Positions 25,301 to 37,300 of a stretch of DNA of 64,000 nucleotides are shown here, piece after piece. The notes under the pieces were generated by a model. The model was not told where the DNA came from, made no database searches, and saw only the letters and a program-made list of their open reading frames with translations. The DNA lies in contig OX393561.1 of the NCBI GenBank assembly GCA_947652115.1, forward strand, positions 40,786,008-40,850,007, read 5' to 3'. Position numbers and translations under genes: made by a program. Source of the stretch: Blastomussa wellsi. Lineage: Eukaryota > Cnidaria > Anthozoa > Scleractinia > Plerogyridae. Within the stretch, counting starts at the first letter, position 1; each line of letters opens with the position of its first letter.

Positions 25301-28300
25301 CTATCATAGTGAGCATTGTAATGGCCATCTGTATTATACTTGACCACCTAACAAGCAAATATCGGAGTTATTTGGAAGAGTTCGGCCGCAGCTTAAAGCG
25401 TGGGAGGGGTAAGTCATCGTCATCACCTTCATCATCGTCATCGTTATCGTCATTGTCATCGTCATCGTCATCGTCATCGTCATCTTCATCATCATCATCG
25501 TCGTCACCATCATTATATGATTAGTATATAAAGTGACAAACCTGCAGAGGTTCTCCCCCTCTTATAGTTCGATCTGAAAGCCTCAAAAGCTTAGCAAGTC
25601 TGTTAAATAGAGAAAAAAAATTGTTTCAATATATGTTTCAAACAGTTTTGCAGCTTAAATCGAACTGTGCTAAATGGGTGTTTCACTGGTAACCAAAGCG
25701 TATTCTTAGCGTATGTATGAGAGTTTGTATGGATTTGAAATTCTGTTGAAGATATCTTCTTTTTCCTCTGAGAAGTTACAACACAGTTGAATCTCACCTG
25801 GTGTCCATTTTTGGACCTTCTGAAAGCCATACGCGCGATTTTCGTTTCAATGATCTATCACATACCGTTAGACGGTTGAAAGGAAAGTCGTGTGTGTGGC
25901 TTTCAAAAGCTCAAGAAGAAAAAAAAGTTAACACCAGGAATGATTTCTAAAGAAATATTCAGTAGCTTTTCAAAGGAAAACGACATGTTTTAGCTCAATT
26001 TCCCAGCCATGCAACTCTCAGAGAATATCATTCATACAATCTCTTATTGTACTCTTTTGTCATCTGTGTTGCTCCCAGCTTAGTTTTACCTCTTTCGTAA
26101 TCTTTGTAGCACGTGATCAGCCATCTTTCCTTGAAGGAGCCAGGCTTGGTTACTAAACCTCTCTCTGTGGGCTGGGTGCTTTTCTTTGATGTGGTTCATG
26201 TATTCATCCATAGCGGCAGTCGGCAGTGTGTTAAATTCCTGTTTTGTCACTTGATCTGTAACGAAACATGTTAGGAATTACTTAACATGTAAGACAAAGC
26301 CGTAACTCAGCGTTCTACAATCATGGAGAAAGGTGTTGAGACAGTAAAATGATTCATTTTCCACTTATTTGAGTATAAAAGCTCGTATTTCTCAAACACG
26401 CTACCTTGTTTCAATGTGGTCAATGTTTACATGTTGGGAGAACAAAGCAGAGCGAAATGCATACGCCAAAAGCCAACACTGAGCAAGGGGAGAGGGGAAA
26501 GCAATATTTCTTTTACGCGCTTGCAAGTCAAAACATTTATTAAACGTGTGTGCTAGTTAGATCAAGGAAATGGCCGGCCTATAAAATATCATTTTAAAGT
26601 CGATAAACGGTAAATTGACTAGGAAATTTGTAATGCTGATGTTTCCAGTGTTAGCCATTCGTCGAAACAATGCTGGGATATACCTGCCAACTTTTTCCGA
26701 GTCAAGGGCGTGAGATTTTTGTTTGGGCTTTTGAATCGAAGATGACCCGACAACATCCGAAGTCGTCCTGAGACTTCCGAGGACGTTCCGAACATTTGTG
26801 AAGACACTCCCGGCGTGTCCCAGTCCCAAGATGTGTTTCGTCAAACACACCTTTGTTGCAAGTTCTTTACCTTCTAAAATTGGCGAATTTGGGGGGAGGT
26901 ATAATCATTTACGTGTACTTTTTTTCGTTTGTTTGCTTGTATATTTATAGCAAGTGTGTAGGCTAGGCAGTAATAGCTCCAATTTTTCAACAAGACCTGA
27001 GTAATTGGTCGTTAGGCGTGAGGATTGAACGCAGGTATTGTTCAATTAATACTTCATATTTGACTGGGTTATTTCCCATTTTCATATAACTTCATTTTTG
27101 ACATCATCATTATGTGTGTTTTAGTGAACTTTTATCAATGAGGACACTTTGTGACGCTTGCCATTAAGAGCTTGCATCTCATTAAAGGACATATCTGGGG
27201 TGAGCAGCCATAAGATCAAAGTTCTTGACCTGCAGGCATAAGAATCACGACTAATTAAGGAATGAGAGTTGGCAGATAGATAAGGAACTGATTATGGGTC
27301 GTATGATAGAGCTTTATTTATTGTGGTGAGCGGAAGCACTGAGAAGTGGAACCGATAATAAAATTAATTCGATGCGACCGTTAGTTTATCTTTACAACTT
27401 CTCGAGACGTCAATTTGATAATTTCAGTACGCACTAAATGTTCTCTTTGCCCGTCGACGCAGTTTGTCAACAACAGCTTACTAGACAAAAAAAATAATTT
27501 CATTCGTATTTATAGAACTTACCATCATCGAACTCCCTAACCTTGAGCTTGCTTATCCTGAAATATAAAAGGACAGTAAATAAATGTACTTTATACGGGA
27601 ATATATTTTCGAAGAGTCAATAGTTACCTAGAGAGAAGCAAAAACATTTCCCAGTTTGATTCCATCACGTGATTAGTCTAGTCCAATCACAGAGGAGAAA
27701 AAATGTTTGCTGGAATATCAACCAGTGTGCATTGCGGGCGTAAACACCTTTGACCAATTTTCGCGTTTTTTAGACATTTTGAACATTTTCTAGTCAGTTA
27801 TTCGCCTCCCACGCAAAAGGCTTTTGGGCGTCGTTTCGCGTTCCTTCCCCACGGACGTCTGCTGAATCGAACGCCCACTTCCGAAGACGATTCGCAGCAT
27901 GTGATAGGATAGCTGTCATGCAATGAGTCAATACTGATTGTTTTCTTTAATTGGATTAAACGGCCTATGACTGTCGATTCAGCAGACGTCCGTGGGGAAG
28001 GAACGCGCGACGAAGCCCAAAGGACGCCTGCGTGGGAGGCTAGTAAGTTATAGCCTACATCTGCTTCAAATCTCTCCAAAATGCATTGACACCCCTCTGT
28101 AACAGACCCACTGAAACCCTACCCAGTGGATAATTTTCCCCTACCCAGCAGAAATTTATTAGTCTCCCCAGTACCCAGTGAATATTTTTATTTTACCCAG
28201 TGACTGTGCAGTGTTACCCAGCGTATTTTGTTTGCAAAAAAATAATACTAATAAATAGCAAAATAAAACAGAAAACGAGCGGACCCAGTGGGAAATTAGC

Positions 28301-31300
28301 CAACCAGGTGACTTTTTTTCCCGAAAACCCAGTGAGGTTAAAGATTCCACTGGGTCTGTTACAGAGGGGTGTTTTAGGCTACGTCCACACTAAGCCGGAT
28401 AAATTTGAAAACGGCGTTTTCGCCTCGAAAGCGAAAAAAATGTTTTTTGTCCACATTATACCGTTTTCAAATTGTTTCGCAATCGATTTTGAAACGCTGC
28501 CTCGCAAGAAACGCTTAATACATGCAAGAACATGCCCACATTGTCCGAGCAACGCCATTCGATTGTTTTGATGTCAGCGTTTTCAAAAAGTTCCTTTTCG
28601 ACGCCCACACTAACACACCTCGCCAGCGTTTTCAAATTTATCCACCTTGGAGAGCGTTTACGTCCACACTAATCCGGATAAATTTGAAAACGCAACTTTT
28701 TTTCTCCGGATTGGCCTTCCGTCCACACTAAAACGGCGTTTTCGGTCACCGTAAACGGAACTTTTTGAAAACGCTCTCCAAGGTGGATAAATTTGAAAAC
28801 GCTGTCTAGGTGTGTTAGTGTGGACGGCGAAAACGGAACTTTTTGAAACCGCTGACATCAAAACAATCGAATAACGTTGCTCGGACAATGTGGGCATGTT
28901 CTTGCGTGTATTAAGCGTTAATTGCTAGGCAGCGTTTAAAACTCGATGGCGAAACAGTTTGAAAACGGTATAATGTGGACAGAAAACATTTTTTTCGCTT
29001 TCGAGGCGAAAACGCCGTTTTCAAATTTATCCGGCTTAGTGTGGACAAAGTTACGTTTTCGGTGACCGAAAACGCCGTTTCAGTGTGGACGGAAGGCTAA
29101 TCCGGAGAGAAAAGTTGCGTTTTCAAATTTATCTGGATTAGTGTGGACGTAGCCTTAAGAGAATACTTTTAGGCTTTTCAAAGTAAAATACCAATAAAAC
29201 ATAAGCAGCGAACGCAAGTTTTCTAACAGCTCCCACGTGGTCTAGTGGTTAGGATTCGGCGCTCTCACCGCCGCGGCCCGGGTTCGATTCCCGGCGTGGG
29301 AAATTGTATTTTGAATACTTCTTTTTGGCGAGACTGAATCATTTTACTTTACAGGGTTTTAGTTTTACAATTATTCTTGTTTGCTCTACGCTTCAACTTC
29401 GTGAACTTGATAATAACGTTAGTTTCACTTCATTTGCAATGTCATTTCCTAGAGTTTGAGGAAGCTTTGTAGTTTAAGCAAATATTTTATTATATATACT
29501 TTTAGGCTTTTCAAAGTAAAATACCAGTAAAACATCAGCAGCGTAACGGAGATTACTAACAGCTCCCACGTGGTCTAGTGGTTAGGATTCGGCGTTCTCA
29601 CCGCCGCGGCCCGGGTTCGATTCCCGGCGTGGGAAATTGTATTTTGAATACTTCTTTTTGGCAAGACTGAATCATTCTACTTTACAGGGTTTTAGTTTTA
29701 CAATTATTCTTGTTTTACTCTACGCTTCAACTTCGTGAACTTGATAATAGCGTTCGTTTCACTGCATTTGCAGTTTCATTTGCTCGATTTGAAGAAAGAT
29801 TGGTAGTTTAAGCGAACATTTTATGATATATACTCTTCGGCTTTTCATAGTAAAATACCAGTAAAACATAAGACATTAGTACACCTTACAGTACACCTTC
29901 GCTGCTTTGACTATTGTATTTTATGATATATACTCTTCGGCTTTTCATAGTAAAATACCAGTAAAACATAAGCAAAATGAAAAATATGAACTTTGAATCG
30001 AGAAAAGGATAATTGCCACTACATAACAATCTTCAGTACATAAGAAAATCGACTCCAAAAAAGTTCATAGTTTCGACGCGATGAAAAGTTCGCAGGCTTT
30101 TGACTTCACACTTGATACTGTGGCCTGTGCGAAGGTTAGTTAAAAGTATATAGCGGTTTAAACACATCTTCCCACAGCTGCAACGCGATTTCCTCGTCGA
30201 TCGATTCCGGTTCTACCTCTAGCACAAATTTCCTGAATCCAGGAGGACACTCCTTCTGTAATTCTTTCAGGGTTTTCCTTTTCCTTGGTACACCTTCGCT
30301 GCTTTGACTATTGTATTTTATGATATATACTCTTCGGCTTTTCATAGTAAAATACCAGTAAAACATCAGTAGCGTAACGGAATTTTCTAACAGCTCCCAC
30401 GTGGTCTAGTGGTTAGGATTTGGCGCTCTCACCGCCACGGCCCGGGTTCGATTCCCGGCGTGGGAAATTGTATTTTGAATAAGTTTTTGTGGCAATGCCA
30501 TTTTACTTTACAGAGTTTTAGTTTTACCATAATTGTTTTTTTGCTGTACGCTTCAACTTCGTGAACCTGAAAATAACGTTACTTCCTCTGCAGTTGCAGT
30601 GTCATTTGCTCGAGCTGAAGAAAGCTCTGTAGTTTAACCGAATATTTTATGACATCTACTTTTATGCCTTTCAAAGTAAAATACCAGTTATACATCAGCA
30701 GCGAAAGGAAGTTTTCTAACAGCTCCCACGTGGTCTAGGTTAGGATTTGGCGCTCTCACCCCCGCGGCCCGGGTTCGATTCCCGGCATGGGAAATATTAT
30801 TTTGAATACTTCTCTTTGGCAAGACTGAATCATTTTACTTTACAGGGTTTTAGTTTTACAGTTATTCTTGTTTTGCTTTACGCTTCAAGGTCATTAATTA
30901 ACTTGACAATAACGCTAGTTCCAGTGCATTTGCAATGTCATTTGCTGGAGTTTAAGAATGCTTCGTAGTTTAAACGGATATTTTATGATATATACTTTTA
31001 GGCTTTTCAAAGTAAAATACCAGTAAAACATCAGCACAGTTATGGAGCTTGCTAACATCTCCCACGTGGTCTAGTGGTTAGGATTCGGTGCTCTCACCGC
31101 CGCGGCCCGGGTTCGATTCCCGGCGTGGGAAACTTCTTTTTGGTATGACTGAATCATTTTACTGTACAGGGCTCTTTAGTTTTACAATTATTCTCGTTTT
31201 GCACTATGCTTCAACTTCGTAAACGTGATATTATAACGTTAGTTCCACTGCAGTTAAAGTGTCATTTGCTCGAGTTGAAGAAAGCTTGGTAGTTTAAGCG

Positions 31301-34300
31301 AATATTTTATGATATATACTTTTAGGCTTTTCAAAGTAAAATACCAGTAAAACATCATCAGCGTAACGAAGTTTTCTAACAGCTCCCACGTGGTCTAGTG
31401 GTTAGGATTCGGCGCTCTCACCGCCGCGGCCCTGGTTCCACCACTTTAGGGTTTAATTATAACATCCAAAAAGCTTTGCAAAATAAGAAAAAAATCGAGA
31501 CTGTGAGACCATCCGATGGAACCGCTTAAAAAACGAGGCTGCTATTTTACGTGATATTTTGTAAAGGCCTGCTTTAAAGCATTCAAGATAAGTTGAAAAC
31601 TTGAATACCGATGAACTACCCTGCGGTAGTTTCTTAATATGTTTTTATGCATGATGTTCCGCTTGAACAAACCAAAGTAATATCATCAAAAACGCGCACT
31701 CAAAAGATCGATTTTCGTTTTGAAATTTGAAATTTAAGCTTTCCCAGTTGTGTAATACCAGTTCCCTTCTTGACGTACTCGGCTACTCGGGAAACGTGCA
31801 CGTTCAATTCTCTATGTACTTTTCTTTTATTCTCTTGCTTTGAATCGACTTTGAACAATAACTCGCTATGACCGTGAAAAATTCCCTGTTTAGTCCGATT
31901 TGAGAGCGATCGCCTCACCCGGATGAAAATGATCAACAAGCGACCGCAATGCACACTGGTTGACTCAGGCCCCACAGTGCCCTAGTAGCGACGTAGCAGT
32001 AAACGTAGCGAGTTTTATTTCTTGCTCCAAAGGTAATTTAATAGACTTCAGCTCGCAAAAGTGGTGTTAACAAAAACAATGAAAAGAATATAAAAAATGC
32101 CAAGACTATGTGGTGAAAAACGAAATATACACAAATTTTGATTTATGCTATTTGTGAGCCCGTAGTTTAGACACAACTTTTGAAAAACAACTCTTTCAAA
32201 GATGATTTGCGTGCATGCTAACAAAGACTTGATGCCATGCAAATCAGTTTGTGACGTCAACCCAGGAATAGCCCCACGCACCTTCTGACTCGGTCATGCA
32301 ACAACTGATGCCATGTTTTTCGTAACTTTTAAATGCTATAGACAGTCAACATTTGATGAAAAGGAGAAACGAAAGGTGTAATGCGCTTAGAACTGGTGCA
32401 AGGGTTTATTGTAGCGAAAAAATATATTGGGGATAGCTGCACTTTAATTGGGTAAATGGATGGAATGATCACTAGAAAATGAACAGAAACAAAACTTATG
32501 CAATCATGTGGCCCGCTATTTCTTTATTAAGGGTAATTTCTCGTTAGGAAAAATAACAATAATCAGAGAAATAAATAAGCAAAATGAAAATTATGAACTT
32601 TGACTCGAGAAAAGGATAATTGCCACTACATAACAATCTTCAGTACATAAGAAAATCGACTCCGAAAAAGTTCATAGTTTCGACGTGATGAAAAGTTCGC
32701 AGGCTTTTGACTCCACACTTGATACTGTGGCCTATGCGAAGGTTAGTTAAAAGTATATAGCGGTTTAAACACATCTTCCCACAGCTGCAACGCGATTTCC
32801 TCGTCGATCGATTCCGGTTCTACCTCTAGCACAAATTTCCTGAATCCAGGAGGACACTCCTTCTGTAATTCTTTCAGGCTTTTCCTTTTCCTTGGTACAC
32901 CTTCGCTGCTTTGACTATTGTCAACGCTAGAGTCGCGATCTACTTGGATCTGTTTCTTTGCCTGTTTCGTTTGGTTACCGCTCTCCGAGTTTCTTGATAA
33001 TTGTCTTTCTTCTTTTCTTTTTGCTAGTTTAGCTCCCATTTTCGAACAATCATGAGATTTGTTCAGTCCCAAAAGGCAAATTTCTCAGAAGTAAACGTTC
33101 GCTTCTTGACGAAATGAGCGCGAAAGGCACAATGTGTTTTGCACACTCGGTCAATAAGACGTTTCAAGTATGCAAATGATCGGGTTCCTTTGCTTTGCTT
33201 ACGTAAGAAGATTGTTTTTCAGTAGAGCGTTTTCACTCACGTGACCAAAAAAAAAATAAAAAATTAACCAGTCAGTGGACAGAGTCAAGAAACTACGATC
33301 TTAAAGAAGATAAATAAAGAATACACTTCTTCGCGTTTTCGGTGTGTGCGTTATTCCAAATTCAAGTTTAGATATTCATGGAAATGTTCCACACAAATTT
33401 ACAGAGCCCAGTATGGAGACGCCATATTGGTGTACCTCCTTGGATCTCTTTTTGGGTATCTTTCTTTCTCTGTTCCGTTAGGTTACCGCTCTGCGAGTTT
33501 CCAGATAATTTTCCCTCTTCTTTTTTGTTCGCTGATTTCGCCATGCACGCACCCATTTTCGAAGAACTGAATCTTGGGGTGCGTTCCTTTGGGGTGATCC
33601 GGATGATCCGGATCATGGTGCATCAAAGGCGTCGGCGAATCCACTCTGAGTAAGGATTCGCCGGTGCCTTTGATGCACCATGATCCGGATCACTGATCCT
33701 GAATGAAATTGAACATAATATCTTTTTAGTCGTCATTCAATGTTTCGAAATATGAAATAAAAAGAATAGGTCACCAGGTTCGTTCAGGAGATATTGTCAT
33801 CTCAATTTACCCCATAATTTCTTTCAATTTCACGTGAGAAACCCATGCTCATTTTATTGGTTTAGGATACCTTCCGTGGGAAAAGAAATCACATAACTAA
33901 AACAAATCTTAGGACAACGCAGTAGATATACTATATCGATATCAAGGAACAATTTAATAAGTTTTAATATATACTTTATTTCAAATTCTCTAGCATCAAA
34001 CGAAATTGGATCAAAAACTTCCTTGCGGGCGTGTTCTCACTCGAGGTCATGCCTTTATGGCTGTGGATAACGCATTTCTAGCAGTGAGTTAGTTTTCTAA
34101 CATGATATTTTGTTCTTACTCTTTGCGCAAAAAGAGGATGAAAGATAAATCGAAAATACTGAGTAAAAGCATGGCCTTATAGGAAACTTAAAATGCCTTG
34201 GACGTGCGCACACTGCGAGCGCGCGCTAATGACGCAGGCACAGTAAGGATGCACAATGCAATACAATAAAAGATAAATCAGAACACTAAATACTTACATG

Positions 34301-37300
34301 TCGTCTACTTCCTCCGGACTGAGGTAAAGATATTTGAAATCTTCCGCAAAGTTGATAATCTAAAATGTAAAAAGGCGTTCACGAACTGAAAATCTTGTGA
34401 AATTCAAATTACAAATAAATTCACTCCAGTGCAAATTTTTATATAATGATAATAAGGCTTGTGTTGTTGTTGTTAAGAAAGAAGCTTTCTTTGATTTACC
34501 TCATCTCTTGAAATGAATCCATCTTGATTAAAGTCCCAGTTAAAAAAATTCCCGGCAGAACCACTTGCATTCCCTAAAGAAGTAGATTTGCGCATATGAC
34601 TTTCTTCTTGAAAGAAGTTTCCCAATAAAACAATGTTTCCAAAAGAATTGAATTTGCGTCTGAATATTAAATCGAAGGAAATAATTTACTGTACAAAAAA
34701 CATTAGGCAAAACATAAAACTCGCAGAATTTAGAAATTTACAATAATGGTTTAATGAGGGGGGTCCTTCTCAACTACCAAGTTTTCGTAAATTTATCGCT
34801 AAGGAAGCTTTTTTCTAACCTTCATATTTAGTCATACTAAACCAAACAAGACTAAGTATAAGGATAGAGTAGTTTAACACGAATACTCCCTTGAAATCGC
34901 TTACCTCGCACAACTTCTTTACGTTTTTCAAGTTCTTCATCAAGATGAAGATCACTCCCACGCAGACCAACCTTCTCAGCTAAATCAATGATGTGGTTGC
35001 ATTCACTTTCGTCCAGAAAATCTGGTATCTCTGTTGAAGGAAGAATACCATATATTGATATGCAGCATATCAACGTTAGAATCTTTTGGAAGGACCGAAG
35101 AGGCAGTGGAAGGGGGTTTTCTCTGTTAGTATGCTTTCAGTATTTGCATTTCATAAGTTTTTAGCAGTGTTATTAGGGAACTTTGTGAATCTATACTACG
35201 ATAGCCGAAAGGCCACGATAGCGTCGCTAGGATGGCTTATTTACAGTTTTGAGAGGGTGGTGGGCCCAAATTTTAACTCTTGTAAAAAATGTTCCGAAAT
35301 GTTTTATCTTTCTCTTATAATTACTGTTTGATACAACGTACAACCATCATATGCAACATGTGAACAATAAAAATGCAAATAAGTAGTCAAAATGAACGAC
35401 CGAGTAACTGGGTACTAGTAGTTGCAATGGCGTTTTGCTCAAAATCTACCCGCGTGACCCTACCTCAAAATTTCAGAAGTTCAAAACAAAGATCTGTACA
35501 TGTAAGACAGATTTTGAGCTATTTTTAAAATACGCAAAATATCCTATTTTTTTCATTTTATTTTGCATGCCAATTTCTAATTTCGAACATTTTGAGGTGG
35601 GGTCGTATACATACGGATTTTGCGAAAAAAGCCACTGAATCTGCTAGTGCCCGGTCTTCTCTGGCTCTGAATTTTGCTTAACTGTCGCATATGATGGTTG
35701 AACGTTTTAACTAACACTAATAAGAAAAAGAGAAAACAACTCTGTACATTTTGCAAAATAGTTAAAACTTGGGCTCATTTACCCTTTCAAAATTGCAGTT
35801 AGCCACCTTAACTGAGCAGTACAATAGCTCTGCACGAGCTTAAAGAAATCTTTGCACATTTCTTTGCCGCTGTCCCCCGCAAAACGACACCGTAAAATGA
35901 CTACATTCTAAGTACAATTAACTGACATTAATAGAGATATTCGCAACTGAGTAAAATATACATTATTAACCAGGCGTCATTGCTGAAGCTCCCTAATGAT
36001 ATCTTAGCTATATCTTGCATAGAATATTAGCAAATTCCTTTCCAGTCTGGTTGTCGTCGTACATGCGTGTGTTGGTTCATGGGAAACAAGAAAATCCACC
36101 TTTTGCTTGATTAAAAGCAACGGAAGCAAATCCTTGACAGAATTTTGAGAAACAAGAGACTAATATCAATGTGCCTGAGGAGCAAACTTACCAAATAACG
36201 GGGGCTTAGAGGCGAGTGTCATCATCTTGAAATATTTTCCTGTTTCGAGCTCAAGCTCTCTCACGTGACCTTTCTAAGTTTATGCCGGAAAATATAAGAA
36301 AATAAAACTAAAAGGTTAAAATATGTCTCTTAACACTGACATTTCAGTCATTTAATAATAACTAACGTGGGAGGCGCAGTGGCCTAATGGTTAGTGCGCT
36401 GGGCTCTGGATCGGACGGTCCGGGTTCGAGTCCTGGCCGGGGCACTGCGTTGTGTTCTTGGGCAAGACACTTTACTCTCACAGTGCCTCTCTTCACCCAG
36501 GTGTACAAATGGGTACCGGCGAATTTACTGCTGGGGGGTAACCCTGCGATGGACTAGCATCCCATCCAGGGGGGAGTAGAAATACTCTCTGTCGCTTCAT
36601 GCTTCGGAAACCGGGGATAAGCTCCGGCCTGATGGGCCACTAGGCCCGACAGCAGACTTACCTTACCTTTAAAATGCAAAACAGAACAATTCACTAAATA
36701 GACTGACTAGTGAGATGCAACTAACGTGGTGGCACTAAATATAGTTCAAGAATGATTGACAAGAATGATTGATCTAGGAACGTGATTGTGCAACTGGATG
36801 AAAAATTTGTCATGCAATGCTATGGAAATTGGACCCCCCCCCCAACATCCTGAGATGTTAAGAAAAACCCTGGATGATCCGCCCCTAAGATGAATTTTAA
36901 AAGTGTGTTACTTGTGTGTCCCTTTATCGAGATTACACCGCTGCTGCAAGTTTCAGATTGTGCTAATCAGTGTGGACAATTTAATTAGCAAACAAATATT
37001 TTAAACAAATAAAGATTTCTTAAAAATCAAACCAGAAAGGATGTTACAAATGAGTGACAGGAAGGAGGACCAGTTGATTGCGCTAACCGCTAGGTTACAC
37101 TCAACTAGTGGCTTCGCATAGGAGAATCCCTCACCAATAGCTTCACCAAAACCAATCCGGCTTTGAGACTGCGATATATTTCTCTTTACAAACAATCAGC
37201 TTTTTTAACTAAGTTGGGCTTTCCTGTCGGACGTCTCTCAGTTGTTATTTTAAAGCTAACAGGTACCCCACGTGCTTGATTTTGGCTTTGGCTTTCGTTA

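Larger units (their letters stand above)
29160..31440 (+). repeat. Tandem array of ~330-bp units, each carrying tRNA-Glu(CTC)
   Basis: Units share a tRNA followed by a ~260-bp spacer (GTATTTTGAATACTTCTTTT... to ...AAAATACCAGTAAAACATCA). tRNA starts are at 29231, 29564, 30395, 30724, 31060 and 31384, so spacing is 333, 831, 329, 336 and 324 bp. The 831-bp gap contains an inserted copy of the nearby orphan-gene 3' half. The array is on the opposite strand to its host gene, in intron 5 of P4HTM-like A. Confidence 0.95.

Noticed and set aside
25282..25524. Plus-strand frame ending in a long poly-Ser tract
   Set aside because: The Ser tract is the TCA/TCG microsatellite, and the frame's start overlaps antisense to P4HTM-like A exon 9.
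26557..26850. 97-codon minus-strand frame in P4HTM-like A intron 6
   Set aside because: No domain; composition and position fit a dispersed repeat in the intron. No splice or codon support.
35396..35660. Considered as a separate MITE
   Set aside because: Its arms extend outward continuously, so it is better treated as the core of the larger fold-back element 35169-36000.
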